This document shows, in pieces, positions 7,448-19,000 of a stretch of 64,000 nucleotides of DNA. The stretch spans positions 806,001-870,000 of the forward strand of contig JADJBB010000025.1 of assembly GCA_016703965.1 (NCBI GenBank), in the 5' to 3' direction. Both the position numbers and the translations under genes were made by a program. Source of the stretch: Acidobacteriota bacterium. Its GTDB lineage: Bacteria > Acidobacteriota > Blastocatellia > Pyrinomonadales > Pyrinomonadaceae. The first letter of the stretch is position 1. Each line of letters begins with the position of its first letter. A model generated the notes under the pieces. The model was given only the letters and a program-made list of their open reading frames with translations. It was not told the origin of the DNA and made no database searches.

Positions 7448-9781
7448 CTACGGCTTCAAAACCGTGACGCCGACAGCCGCCTTCTCCACCGCCGCTTTTG
7501 TAAACGGAAATACTGACGTCGCTCCCGTCGACCACGCATCAAACTGATCCTTGAAATGAGGCGATTTCGGATCGCCGCTTTGTCCAAGCGGGATCACATG
7601 ACTCGTCGTATCCCAATTCCCCGGCGTTGCGATGTGCCGCATCGATACGCTCGAACCGACATTTGGCGTTTGTCCGCTTCCATTCAACGGTACATTTGGC
7701 GTTTGAAACTGCGCACCGATCAGCGGAGCGACCGCGAGCGGATGAGGAAAACGCGACTGCCATATTCGTCCCCACGTCCACGTCTTAATATCCGGGCCAT
7801 AGCGTTTCGGATCGGCAAAACCAGCTCGCACGGCTGTATCGCATGAACGAATAAGTTCGTCGTAATTCTTAAACGCCGCTGGCAGCCATCTCGCTGAATT
7901 TTCTTTTACTGCCCAATAAAGAATACGTTCCCGAAGAATAGTGCCCGGAACCGGCTTATTTTCCTCAGCGATCTTATTTCCGATACAGATACGAATGTCG
8001 CTTGCGAGCAACGCCGCCTGTGAATCCGGCGTCATTCGTCCGTCCCAATCTTTGAGAACAGCCAGAGTCTCCGAAGATGCCGACCCGCGTTTTACGATCT
8101 CCTTTGCAATCTCGTGAACGGGTATGTTGTGCATATCATACTGAGCCTCGCGTACATCATTCACGGTTAGTTTCGGCTTTGCCTCGAGCGTCGTCATGAT
8201 CTGTCGAGCACGCCACGGGGTCGCCGCGTCGCGAGACATTTGGGTGTATTTGTATGAGGTTCCGACGATCCTCTGATTGGCGGTAATGATCAGGCCGCTT
8301 GGCGGATTGTATAGATTTGGAAGCTCCTCGAACGGAATAAATCCGACCCAATCACCGTCGCTTGTCGAGCCATCGTACGGCAATGCGCCATCGCCTACGC
8401 GTCGAATAGGGATCTTACTTGCGGCATACCATCCGATATTTCCCTTCGTATCGGCGTAAACAAAATTCTGTGCAGCTCCACCATATTTCTTGAGTGCCGT
8501 TTTGAATCCGTCCCAGTTCTTTGCCCGGTTCCAATCGTAGAAAACTTCAAATTCACTGTTCTTCGGATCGAACGCAGTCCATTTAAGTGCGTATTTCTTA
8601 CCTCCGTCCTCAAAAATGACCGGCCCGTTTCGGGTTTCGAGAACCTCGAGTTTCACGGTATCCGTTTCCGGCTTGAGCGGATTCGATCGAACCTTGATAT
8701 TCTCGATCCGTTTTACGGCAGGCTCCCAACCGGTCGGTGTTTTATATTCGCCCTTGTCGTTAAATGTCTCCGAATAAAGGTCCTGCACGTCCGGGCCGAC
8801 GTTTGTGGCTCCCCAAGCGATGTCGGCATTGTGGCCCAGGATAATACCCGGAACACCGGGAACTGTCACGCCAGAAACCCGCATCGTCGGAGTTGAAAGA
8901 TGCGTTAGGTACCAGATCCCCGGAGCAGTCGGAGCGAGATGCGGGTCATTCGCAAGGATCGGTTTGCCGTCAGCGGTTCGCTTGCCTGAAATGACCCAGT
9001 TATTGCTGGCTGCGAGATCCTCAGCATAGAGCCCGACGCGTTCGAGCGAATTTTTCCGTACCAGTTCTTCGCGGTCAGCCTCAGCGATCAGGTTCTTGAT
9101 ATTTTCCGCTGCCGCTGTTTGTGCCACTGCCGCTGAAGCTGCAGTTTTGGTGTCCGTTCCGAACAGGATCACATCGAATGGCGTCACGGGATTTGTGAGG
9201 TCTGAGAGTTTATCTTTTGGTAGATTCTGCAGCGAAAGCCGCATGATGTCGTTACGCCACGTCGTGCTGAGTGCGTCGGCGAGGATCTTGCCGATAATTA
9301 TGGTGTCAGATGGCTTCCATTCACGCGGCTTGTATTGCAATATGCGAAACTCGACCGGCAGACTTTTTTCATCCAGAGTCGCGATGTACGCGTTGACGCC
9401 CCGAGCGTATGCATTTAGCGCCGCCTGGAGTTCGGGGCCCATGAATTTCAAACTTTCTTCCGCGATCTTTGCAAAATTGAACCGTCGCCAGCGTTTGTCT
9501 TCTTCGAGCACCGAACTCCCAAAGATCTCAGCCGTCTCGCCCCGCGAAAGCCGCCGCATCAGGTCCATTTGAAACATCCGATCGCTCGCGGTGGTGTAGC
9601 CCTGAGCAAAATAAACGTCAGCATCCGTTTTCGCTTCGATGTATGGTATCGAACGACTGTCGCGGCGAACCGTAACAGACGAAGAAAGCCCAGCGACTGA
9701 AATTTCGGTTGCCGTTGATTGAGAAAAGCCCGAAAAGCAAAAAAATGTTAAAAGAAAGGCAGAAAAAAGGAATCGATTCAT
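7448..9781 (-). CDS. Penicillin acylase family N-terminal-nucleophile amidohydrolase
   Basis: 777 residues. Signal peptide 1-21, then an alpha chain, a linker, and a beta chain whose new N-terminal serine would be Ser259 in AASNNWVISG. The family cleaves itself at this Ser and then hydrolyses amides such as penicillin side chains or acyl-homoserine lactones, in the periplasm. Also seen: RDSRSIPYIEA and YFAQGYTTASDRMFQMDLMR near the N-terminus, and LANDPHLAPTAPGIWYL after the Ser, all standard. C-terminal SSVSMRHIATPGNWD is also usual. The substrate cannot be told from sequence; relatives in soil bacteria often act on acyl-homoserine lactones. Convergent with ruvX. Confidence 0.9.
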   Translation of the reverse strand: MNRFLFSAFLLTFFCFSGFSQSTATEISVAGLSSSVTVRRDSRSIPYIEAKTDADVYFAQGYTTASDRMFQMDLMRRLSRGETAEIFGSSVLEEDKRWRRFNFAKIAEESLKFMGPELQAALNAYARGVNAYIATLDEKSLPVEFRILQYKPREWKPSDTIIIGKILADALSTTWRNDIMRLSLQNLPKDKLSDLTNPVTPFDVILFGTDTKTAASAAVAQTAAAENIKNLIAEADREELVRKNSLERVGLYAEDLAASNNWVISGKRTADGKPILANDPHLAPTAPGIWYLTHLSTPTMRVSGVTVPGVPGIILGHNADIAWGATNVGPDVQDLYSETFNDKGEYKTPTGWEPAVKRIENIKVRSNPLKPETDTVKLEVLETRNGPVIFEDGGKKYALKWTAFDPKNSEFEVFYDWNRAKNWDGFKTALKKYGGAAQNFVYADTKGNIGWYAASKIPIRRVGDGALPYDGSTSDGDWVGFIPFEELPNLYNPPSGLIITANQRIVGTSYKYTQMSRDAATPWRARQIMTTLEAKPKLTVNDVREAQYDMHNIPVHEIAKEIVKRGSASSETLAVLKDWDGRMTPDSQAALLASDIRICIGNKIAEENKPVPGTILRERILYWAVKENSARWLPAAFKNYDELIRSCDTAVRAGFADPKRYGPDIKTWTWGRIWQSRFPHPLAVAPLIGAQFQTPNVPLNGSGQTPNVGSSVSMRHIATPGNWDTTSHVIPLGQSGDPKSPHFKDQFDAWSTGATSVFPFTKAAVEKAAVGVTVLKP

Positions 9782-9974
9782 GTGAAAAACGATAGTTTAT
9801 TTGTATGTCTCACGGCAAGTCTGGACGCTTTCGAAGTTAACCGCTGGAAAAATAAAATCAGGGAAGAGCTATGAGTGCTTTGATCTACGGATTCGGAATT
9901 GATGCCGCGTCCGAATTGCCCGCCTTGGCCGAATACGCTAAGATTTTCCTTTAAAGGAGAATCCCAACTAGAAA

Positions 9975-10388
9975 ATGAAGATAAAGGCTCTAATTGTTGC
10001 TATTTCTATCGGCTGTTTCATCGGCTCAGCATGCAATCAAACCGCGTCGAACACAGGGTCGGCGAATGCAGACAAAACCGCTGCCGCCACGCCGGCAAAC
10101 GCGGCGACACCCGAGGTTGCCAAGGCAAGATCCGGTAAAGACCTCTATACGATCAATTGCATGACCTGTCACAAAGACAGTGGAAAGGGCGGCAAGGTTA
10201 CGGTTGACGGCCGAACGATGGAACCTGACGATATCACGACCGCGAAAATGAAGGCAAAATCGGACGAAAAGCTCTTTGGCTACATCCACGACGGTATCGA
10301 GGACGAAGGAATGCCCGCTTTTAAAGACAAAATGACCAAGGACGAAATTACGGCAGTCGTACAACACGTCCGCTCGCTGCAGCAATAG
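9975..10388 (+). CDS. Small lipoprotein cytochrome c
   Basis: 137 residues. A lipobox IGSAC gives a lipid anchor at Cys20, then an Ala/Thr-rich linker (about 21-50) and a class I cytochrome c domain with heme site CMTCH (62-66) and a likely distal Met in DEGMPAFKDKMT. It would carry electrons on the periplasmic face; maturation would use the ResB-CcsA system at the start of the window. AAAGGAGAA lies a dozen bases before the ATG. It stands alone, followed by an inverted repeat and tRNA-Arg. Confidence 0.88.
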   Translation: MKIKALIVAISIGCFIGSACNQTASNTGSANADKTAAATPANAATPEVAKARSGKDLYTINCMTCHKDSGKGGKVTVDGRTMEPDDITTAKMKAKSDEKLFGYIHDGIEDEGMPAFKDKMTKDEITAVVQHVRSLQQ

Positions 10389-10400
10389 GTGCGTGATGAA

Positions 10401-10475
10401 GTAACCATAAAAGTAAACGAAGAGCCTCGAAACTTTCTATCTTTTTCGTGTTCTTTCGTGAACTTTAGTGGTTAC
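10401..10475. repeat. Intergenic inverted repeat of the GTAACCA...TGGTTAC type
   Basis: A 21-base arm at 10401-10421 pairs imperfectly with one at 10455-10475 (17 of 21). The inside is AT-rich. A related single arm (TTAACCACGAAAGTGCG) occurs at 28439 after the oxidoreductase gene, so this is likely a dispersed repeat family; it may also serve as terminator for the cytochrome. Confidence 0.5.
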
Positions 10476-10517
10476 TCTTTTGCAAATGCGACCCTAAGAA
10501 CCTAGAATTTAGGACGA

Positions 10518-10594
10518 GCACCCGTAGCTCAGCTGGATAGAGTATCTGACTTCGAATCAGAGGGTCACAGGTTCGAATCCTGTCGGGTGTACCA
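10518..10594 (+). tRNA. tRNA-Arg (anticodon TCG)
   Basis: Cloverleaf seen directly: acceptor GCACCCG with CGGGTGT, D-arm with AGCTCAGCTGGATAGAG, anticodon stem TCTGA/TCAGA with loop CTTCGAA (anticodon TCG, reads CGA), T-arm with GGTTCGAATCC, and an encoded CCA end at 10592-10594. Confidence 0.95.
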
Positions 10595-10609
10595 ATATTG
10601 TCAATAGCA

Positions 10610-10633
10610 AAGGCCGCTGATCTCAGCGGCCTT
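10610..10633. terminator. Palindromic terminator between tRNA-Arg and the GGDEF-EAL gene
   Basis: AAGGCCGCTGA is followed after two bases by its complement TCAGCGGCCTT. The stem is strong in both directions and lies between the tRNA and the convergent regulator gene. The following T run is weak. Confidence 0.6.
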
Positions 10634-10658
10634 CGTTCTATCTACAACCTAATACTTT

Positions 10659-12770
10659 TTATAATCTTACAGCGACGATCTCTTTCGTTCGGTCTGATCC
10701 GTCATTACTTAGCGACTGTTCTATATATCGGCTCGCGGCGACGGCGTCCATTGGGCGTGAGAAAAGATATCCCTGGCCGAATTCACAACCCTGACGGCGG
10801 AGTTCCTCAAGCTGTTCCTCGGTCTCAACACCTTCTGCAACGACCTGCATCTTAAGATTCTGGGCGAGGCGGACGATCGTGTGGACGATCTCTCGCTTCT
10901 CCGCATTTTCGGTAATTCGCCCAATGAATGAGCGGTCGATCTTGAGAAATTTCACCGGCAGTTGGTGCAGATAGCTCAGCGACGAATAACCTGTTCCAAA
11001 ATCATCCAGACTTAGCTCAAGCCCAAGACCGCGTAACCGCTCCATCATCGAAACAGCCGATCCCGTATTCTCCATGACGTGGCTTTCAGTGATCTCGATC
11101 TTGATCGATCCGGGATCAACTCCGGTTTGGGCAAGCGTTTCCGAGATCTGCTCGATGAGGTTCAGCTGGCTAAATTCCTTGACCGAGAGGTTGATGCTCA
11201 TTTGCAAATGATCGCTGCCATCGATCTGTCGCCGCCATTCCATGAGCTGACGGCAGCCTTCCTGAAACACCCACTTTCCAAGTGTAAGGATCAAATTATT
11301 TTCTTCGAGAACCGGGATGAACTCATCCGGCGGAACGAAACCCTTTTGCGGATGGTTCCAGCGCACCAGTGCCTCAAAACCCGACAGAGCTCGCGTATTG
11401 ATATCCACTATCGGCTGATAGAACAGGCAAAACTCTTTCCGCTTCAGTGCTTGACGGAGTTCCGTTTCCAGCTGCAGCCGCTTGATCGCACTTTCATGCA
11501 TCTCCTTATCGAAGAGCTGGAAGCGTGATTTCCCTTTCGACTTCGCCCGGTACATGGCGATGTCCGCATCGCGGATCAATTCGTCCGCCGTGCTGCTCGC
11601 CGTCCCAAACGAAATACCAATACTCGCCGACGTAAAGATCTCACGGCCCTGGATATCGAAGGGACGCTTCAGATCTTCCTGTAATCTTTCAGCCAGCAAA
11701 AATGCCGCCTGTTCACTGGCCAGGTCATTCAAGAGGATCGTAAATTCATCTCCGCCCAATCGAGCAACCAGATCGCCGGGCCTGAGGTTCGCTTCGAATC
11801 GAGCCGCGATCTGCTTCAAGAGTTCGTCGCCCGCCGCGTGTCCTAATGAGTCATTTACCACCTTGAAACGGTCGAAATCAAAGAATAGAACCGCGAACAA
11901 CCCCTTGTTTCCACGTTTTCTGCTCTTGATCGTAAGCTTCAGATGCTCCATGAACAGGCTGCGGTTCGCGAGGCCCGTCAGGCTATCGTGAAGAGCGTCG
12001 TGTAAAAGTTGTTCCTCAGCCATCTTGCGGCCGGTAATGTCAGTGAAGACACCGATAGTTCCGCTAAACTCCCCTTCCAGATCAAATGTTGGCGTGCCGC
12101 CAATGATGACGTGAATACGCGAACCATCTTTGGTTTTGAGAGCCGTTTCGTACTGCCCGCTGATACCCTTCTTCCTGAGCCGATTGGTTTTTGAAACCAT
12201 TCGGCTATCTTCTTCTTCAAAAAATAGTTCGGTAGCGATCTTCCCGATGAGTTCTTGTTGCGAGTAACCACTCATCACACAGAACGGCTCGTTCACAAAC
12301 ACGATGGCTTCGTTAACATCTGTCTGGACGAGCCCGTCGCTCATCGTGCTAAGCAGATCCCTAAGCCGTCGCTCTCGAATCTCGTTCTCCTTCAACGCAC
12401 GTACGGTCGACGTTATATCTCGAAGAACGAGTAATGTTGAGTCTGGTCCATCTTCTACCCGGATCGGTTTGGCGGTGACCTCCATCCAACGGCCATCCAG
12501 CAGCTCCATCTCTTTGGAAACGCCGTCGCTGTTTTCCATCTGTACTAAGAAGCTGTCGCCTGCCTTAAACCGCTTCGATAACGACCACAGGATCTGGTCA
12601 CTCGGCAATTCTCCAAAGAGGGCCGCGAAGCTTTGATTTACAAACACAGCATCACCACCGCGGACGATGATTGCGATCCCGTCGGGGGACGACTGGAGCA
12701 CCGCCTCGACGGAGATCTCGCTCGACAGCCGTGTAATTGCACTAGGTGATAATTCTGCGATCATACGCAT
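10659..12770 (-). CDS. PAS-PAS-GGDEF-EAL cyclic-di-GMP signalling protein
   Basis: 703 residues, no membrane segment. PAS 1 about 15-120, PAS 2 about 135-250, GGDEF about 255-425, EAL about 435-690. Cyclase active site GGDEF is intact at 339-343 and an inhibitory I-site RPGD lies at 330-333, five residues before it. The phosphodiesterase half is also intact: EALVRW (466-471), ...NLS, EITES and DDFGTGYS (589-596). So it could both make and break c-di-GMP, with one activity gated by the PAS sensors. It is a cytosolic sensor with no neighbour operon partner; the next gene upstream is the giant surface protein, read on the same strand but ended by its own terminator. Confidence 0.93.
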   Translation of the reverse strand: MRMIAELSPSAITRLSSEISVEAVLQSSPDGIAIIVRGGDAVFVNQSFAALFGELPSDQILWSLSKRFKAGDSFLVQMENSDGVSKEMELLDGRWMEVTAKPIRVEDGPDSTLLVLRDITSTVRALKENEIRERRLRDLLSTMSDGLVQTDVNEAIVFVNEPFCVMSGYSQQELIGKIATELFFEEEDSRMVSKTNRLRKKGISGQYETALKTKDGSRIHVIIGGTPTFDLEGEFSGTIGVFTDITGRKMAEEQLLHDALHDSLTGLANRSLFMEHLKLTIKSRKRGNKGLFAVLFFDFDRFKVVNDSLGHAAGDELLKQIAARFEANLRPGDLVARLGGDEFTILLNDLASEQAAFLLAERLQEDLKRPFDIQGREIFTSASIGISFGTASSTADELIRDADIAMYRAKSKGKSRFQLFDKEMHESAIKRLQLETELRQALKRKEFCLFYQPIVDINTRALSGFEALVRWNHPQKGFVPPDEFIPVLEENNLILTLGKWVFQEGCRQLMEWRRQIDGSDHLQMSINLSVKEFSQLNLIEQISETLAQTGVDPGSIKIEITESHVMENTGSAVSMMERLRGLGLELSLDDFGTGYSSLSYLHQLPVKFLKIDRSFIGRITENAEKREIVHTIVRLAQNLKMQVVAEGVETEEQLEELRRQGCEFGQGYLFSRPMDAVAASRYIEQSLSNDGSDRTKEIVAVRL

Positions 12771-13030
12771 TGGGTCTGGAACGAATGCAGATAACCCAAC
12801 ATTAGCTCTGAAAGGAAGTCTAAAATGGTTGGCAATTTATGAAGGGAGGAACCCGATCAATAGATCGAGGAATCTACTAGTAGATTAAACTATTTACCTA
12901 ATTCTAAGCAACAACTAATTTATGCCCGAACAGTTTTCCCGCTCATCACGAGTCATTGGTGATCGAATAGGCCCAGCGGCTACCGAAACCGATGAACGAA
13001 TTAATCCTGAAACTGCGAAGAGTATTCGTA
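12771..13030. other. Intergenic stretch, nothing convincing
   Basis: Together with the terminator beyond it this makes a gap of about 310 bases. It should carry the promoter of the GGDEF-EAL gene. A short frame opening at 12922 runs straight through the terminator and is not credible. Confidence 0.4.
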
Positions 13031-13060
13031 AAAAAGGCGGTTCGTGTGAGCCGCCTTTTT
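13031..13060 (-). terminator. Strong terminator after the giant surface protein
   Basis: A perfect 10-base stem AAAAAGGCGG/CCGCCTTTTT extended by three further pairs (one G-T) around a GTGT loop, with T runs on both strands. It lies 22 bases past the stop at 13083 and can work in either direction. Confidence 0.9.
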
Positions 13061-13082
13061 ACTAGTCTTATCAACTAACCGC

Positions 13083-16000
13083 CTATTCCAGACCGATCAG
13101 ATGCACATCGCTCATGTTATCCATAAGGCTTACTATGCGCGTTGCGAATCTGTATCGTTTGCTGGTGACTGTCAGCAGATAGTCGCGGCCTGTTTCGAGG
13201 CCTTCGAACTGGTAGGCTCCGAATGAGCTGGTTACCGTTGTTCGCCGGGTGCCTGCCGTGTCGATGATCGTGACCGTCGCGTTTCTCAGGCCCTGGCCTG
13301 CGGCGGTCGTTACCCTTCCGGAGATGGTCGCTCCGTCGAGCAGGGTTCCGCCCGTGAACGAGACCAGCCCGTCCGTCCAGTACAGCATCGGCAGCGGGTT
13401 GTTCTCAGAGTTTCTCACGTCCCTTTGAGTTGGGAAGTCGCCGAATCTGATCTGGGCACTCGTCGCCGGGCTTTGGAAGGTCGGGAAGGTGATCTTCACG
13501 AGTTCTCTCGTTCCGGCTGGCAGTGCCGCCGTCGGAGTGATCGTGATGCCGACCTTGCCTTGCAGCGAGTTGTTGACGGCCAGGGTGCAGTTCACTGCTC
13601 CCGTGCCGCATGTCACCGTCGGGATGCCCAGTGCCGTTACCGGATATTCCACCGTAAAGGCCACCTTCGTCTCGACACCCGTCGTTGTCATCAGCACCGG
13701 AACGGTCACAGGCTGTCCCTGCGTTGCTATCTGGCTCACCACCCTCGCCGTTCTCGGTATCGCGTTCGGGCCCGGTACATCGTAGGCGATGAAGTCCCCG
13801 CCCGTGATATTGCCGGCCACGTTGGTGTACGTTCTGCTTGTCGCCTCAAACGCCTTGCCGAGGCCGCTTGGGGTGATGGTATAGCTGCCGCCGGTCTGCG
13901 TTACTCCGAATGAGTAGTTGCCGCCTGCGTCAGTGGTGGTCGTTGTGGCCTGCTGCGTCTGGGTGTTCAGCAGGGTCATTGTTACGCCCGCGAGGTTCAC
14001 GTTCGTGCCGAAGGCGATGAACTGCTTGACGTTGCCCGTCAGGCCGATCACCACATTGTGCTGGACTGCCTGTGACGTGCTGCCTCCGAAGTTCGCATCG
14101 CCGGCGTAGGTCGCCGTGATGGTCTTCGCTCCCAGTGTCGAGGCGAGGCTGCATGTGCCGGCCGCTACTGCTGCCGTACATGTGTTGCCCGTACCGTCGC
14201 TCACTGTCACATTACCCGTCGGTGTTCCCGCTCCCGGGGCGACCGGGCTCGTTGTCCAGTTGACCGGGTAGTTCTGCCCGACCACCGTTGAGCTGCCGAG
14301 GGCTGAGGCGTTCGTGATCGTTGTCGTCGTCGCCGCCTGTGTCACCGTCAGGGTTCCGTTAGCTGTCGCGAACGTGTAGTTCGGGGCTGCTAAGGTTCCC
14401 TGTGCCGCTGTGATCGGGTACGCTCCCGGACCCGATGTGCTCGTTGCCGAGGTCGAGATGTTCGGTGTTCCCGTCACTCCGCTTGTACCAAGCGTCTCTC
14501 CATTCTGGAAGCCCGTGATCTGGAATGTCAGGGCCGGGTTAGCGGCTCCGTACACTCTCGTCTGGTCATTCGCCGTCACCGTCAGTTGGGATTGGGTGAT
14601 GGTCAGTGTGCCGTTCACAAAGCTTGTGAAGGCGTAGTTCCCTGATGCCAGTGTGCCCAGTGCTGCCGTGATGGCATACGGGCTGCCCGCGACCGGGCTC
14701 GAAGGCGTCGCCATCGTTGACAGCAGCGGGCTTCCCGTCACGTCGCTTGTTCCAAGGTTCTGGCCGAGGACAAAGCCCGTGAAGGTTGCCGTCAGCGTGG
14801 GGTTCGCGGCTCCGTAGGCACGGCTCTTATTATCCGCCGTTACCGTCAGGCCTTTCTTGTTGACTGTCACGTTGCCGCCGATGTAGTTGAAGCTGTAGTT
14901 GTTCGAAACAGCTCCCGTACACGTTGCCGGATACTGCGAGCCTGAGACCGGCGAGCCCTGGACATACGTCGTCGAGCACGTCGGCTGGGTCGTCAGGTTG
15001 GCCGTCGTTTCACCAAGCACGAAGCCCGTGATCGCTGCCGTGATCGCCGGTGCCGCATCGCCGTATGTGACCGCCGCCGATGAGGCCGCGACATTGAGCG
15101 GTGCCTTGCCGATCGTCTGGGTCGTCGAGCCGTTCGAACCGTTGAAGTTCGCGTTGCCCGAGTACACTGCCTGGATGACCTTGCCCACTCCCGCCGGCAG
15201 CTGGTTCGTCGTACAGACCGCCGAGCCCAGTGCCGTCACCGCTACATTCTGACAGCCCGCAATAGGATTGCCACCGTCATTGAAGTTCACCGTCCCCTGC
15301 GGCGTTCCCGAACCAGGTGCCACCGCCGTAATGGTCGCCGTCGCCGTCAGCGTCGAACCGTAGTTCGGTGCATTGATCAAAGTCTGCACCGTCGTCGCGG
15401 TGCTGGCCTGGTTTACGACTTGCGGATTGCCGGTAAGCGTAGCGTTGCTGTTTGAGAATACCGGCGAGTTACTAACGTAGTTCGCCGTGATCGGATGGTT
15501 GCCGAGAGCGAGCGTGTTAAGCGAGATCGACGCCGTTCCACCAACAACCTGGGCACTTCCTATCATCGATCCATTATCGAAGAACTGGACCGTTCCCGTC
15601 GGCACGCCGCCAGCTGGTGTTGTCGCCACCGTAGCAGTGAATACAACCGATTGGCCGAACTTTGAAGGGTTCGCGGAAGAAGTTAGGGTCGTAGTGGTAG
15701 TTGCGACAGGTGGTGTCTCAATGCTCACATACGTTACCGGAGACCGATTCGCAAAGGTCAAGCCACCTGCTCCGGGTACGCCCGGAGTGAAAACAACTCC
15801 GGTCGTGCCGGCAAAGTTAACATTCAAGGTATCGCCCGGTAGCGTTGGCAGGACCGGATTTCCACCATTTACGGAGATCGGCGTGTTGGCCAATGGCACC
15901 ACGTTGAACGTGTCGTTGTTAGTGCCAGCGTTAATGCCGATCGCTTCGGTTGAACTGTCAAATGTGATCAGCCCTGTTCCCGTGCGAGAGATCGTCGTGG

Positions 16001-19000
16001 CCGTTGTATTGTAGGAATTTGCGGTCGTATCGTCCTGATCATTAATATTGATCGAATCAACAGTTCCAGCCTGGCCCGCGATCGTAAGAGGTCCGGCCAG
16101 GAGATCGAGACTGCCCGCATTACCGACGTTTACAGTATCTGCACCGCCGCCAGCATTAATGGTCGTCAAGGTATTCAGGAATACCGCAATGACGTTGATC
16201 GTGTCACCGCCTGATCCGGCGTTGAGAGTGACTTGGCCGATATTAGCGGTCCAGCCGACACCGGAACTACCTGTCCGGAAGAAGGAGTTATTGGTGACCG
16301 TATAAGTATTCGTACTCACGTCAGCCGCATCGTTGAAGTTAAGAATGTCTGTGAACGCGAGTGGTGTACCAAAGAACAGCAGTTGGCCGCCAAGCACGCC
16401 GTCCATCGTACCAGCTTTACCTACATTGACCGTGTTGATACCGGAATTGCCATTGATGGTGAACGTCGGCCCGGCTTTTGCCTGAACATTAACCACATCG
16501 CTGCCTTCGTCCGTGTTAATGGTAAACGCAGTGATCGCAGCCGGTACATTCGCAAAATCAACGGTGATGTTATCGGCGGCATCACCACCAACTACTCCGT
16601 CGCCCGCGTTTATGGTCAATGTACCCTTGTTATCAAACTCGATCGGTTCGAAGGCATCGACCGCGACCTTCAAACGGGGAGCAACCGCACCGTCCGTAAG
16701 GCCGATAACGTTTGCCGCATCCGTTGAATTGACCGTCAGGCTCGCCACGGCGACCGTATCAATGACCGGTGCGAGGCCCGTGAAGCGGATATCAACCGGA
16801 TTTGGGCCGGTAAACCTCACCAAACCGTCGCCGTTATTGCTCGGCCCGCCGCCGATCGGCGGCATCGTCGTTCCAACAAAGTAGGTCTCGTTGAAGCCCG
16901 GCCCGCCGCCGCCGAACATCTGCATATTATCGCCAGACTGTCCGCCGCCGTTGAAATCGATGCCGCCCGGGGGGGCAAACAGTGCTCCCATCGGATTATT
17001 GATTATTAACGTATCGTTGCCGATCAGGCCGTCAAAGGTAAATGAAAGGGTACCGACCAAAGGAATTAGCGGCCCACCGTTGAGTGAATACGTTCCCGCA
17101 TCCGGCCCCGTGGCGTAGATGATCAGGATGTCATCGCCGTTCGTGCCGGTTACTAATGGATTCGGGACGGCACAGCTGAATGGGCCGGTCGACGAATAAG
17201 TTGGCGGATTCGCCATATTCGTCTTCGTGTAGAACTGGAGGTCCGGATAACCATAGTGGTAATTCGACAGCGAATTGGTCGGGAACGTGTCCTGAGTACA
17301 CCCATTGCAGTACTTCATATCGTAATACGTGAGGTGCGAGTTTATCTGTGACGAAGTGCCAAAATAGTAGCCGTCTCCTGCTCCTTGATAGAGTTCAAGT
17401 AGATACTGCGTGCCCTGAGTCAACCATCGAGGCGAGGCGATCGGTGCGTACGAATACGTCGCCGCAGGACCGCTAACCTGGATCTGATCCAGTTTTACCT
17501 GAGTTGCGTAATTGAATAGGGTCACATAGCGGGTCGTTCCGGTCGGCTCTCGCTTACCGAAGCTGGTCACGAGGATGTCCTCGTTCGGTGAGAAGCGGAA
17601 ACCTCTCTGTGAATTAGATACTCCGCCCGCCCCGCCAGATGCGACCTGATCGGTCGATGAGATCGGGCCATTGAACGTGCCAGCCACGGCGGAAACAGCC
17701 GTTGCAGCCGGGTTGCCGTAATACATGTAGATCGTCTTCATTCCCGAAGCCGACAGTGAATCGACCTTGACCCAGACGACCGTTGTCGCGGTATTCAAGC
17801 CGCTTTCGATCCAATAATTGAGCAAAGTCGCCCCGCTGTTATATCCGAATCGAATATCTTTTCCTGTCGGATCTATCCGTCCTGCGGCGATAAGCGATTG
17901 AGTATCGATCTCGAGCCGAAGCTGATAGTCATTCACGGCTGCACCGGAATTTTCGTTCACTACAAATTGATTGCTGTAGCTCCAGCCAGCCGGCGGCACG
18001 TCGCATGGGCCTGGGACCGGGGTCGGTGTCGGGACCGGAGTCGGAGTGACGGTCGGCGTGGCCGTTGGCGTCGGCGTCGGCACCACAACGGCCGTATTGC
18101 CCTGGATCATAAAATCATACGGATTTTCTTCCGGGTCATCATTTACGATGCTGACCGTCGCAAAAGACGGAGCAGCAGTGCTCGGATCGTACGTAACGTT
18201 GAAAGTTGTCGAAGTGCCCGGCAATACCGGTGATGTAGGCGGAGTCGTAAGGGTGAAATCACTGAGTGTGCCCAATGTACGGAGAGCATCCGCGTCGATC
18301 GTTGGTTCCATGACCATTACTGGACTGATCGAGATCGCTCCGAGCGTGAGGTTAGACGATCCTGAATTCGTGATCGTAAACGTATGCGTCACCATGCCTG
18401 ACAACGGATCAACTGTTCCAAAGTCAGTATCGTCAGCCACAGCCGGCGTCGTATCTCCATCCGCGATCGGTATACCAAGCCCGGTGACATCCATCTCAGG
18501 CAAGGTTGGCGTTGGCGTTGGTGTCGGAGCGTCCGCGTGCGTGTATGGAAAGGCCGCTGAGCATGCGGAGCTATTGCCGGCGCCGTCGATCGAACTTGCG
18601 TATATATTTGTCGTTGCGTTCGTCGGCACTGTGACGGGGATGGCAAAGTTGCCCCCGGTTGCAAACGCACCGTTAAGTATACCGGTGGTGCAATCGCTGC
18701 TGGTATAAAGATTGACGGTGCTGTCCGCTTCGGCGGTGCCGTTGATCGTCGGGCTTGCATTGCTGCTCGGGCTCGTCGGCGTACTGCCGGTTATGATCGG
18801 CGTTACCGGTAAGGTCTTGTCTATCGTGTACACTTCGCCAACGAACGGCAATATCGTCGAGATACCGGGCGTCAGGCCGGTCTCGTTCGCCAGGTTTAGC
18901 CCGAGCGTTCCGTCGCCGCTGCCGGTGTTGACGCTAATATTCCATCTGACACTCGGAGGGCCCGCCTGAGGGGCGACACTTGTTATCGAAGGCCCCGTCA

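Noticed and set aside
9871..9954. 27-codon frame MSALIYGFGIDAASELPALA...
   Set aside because: A weak GGGAAG box lies ahead, but it is too short and ends at the cytochrome's ribosome-binding site; could be a leader peptide but unsupported.
12922..13065. Short frame before the terminator at 13031
   Set aside because: Reads through the terminator hairpin.
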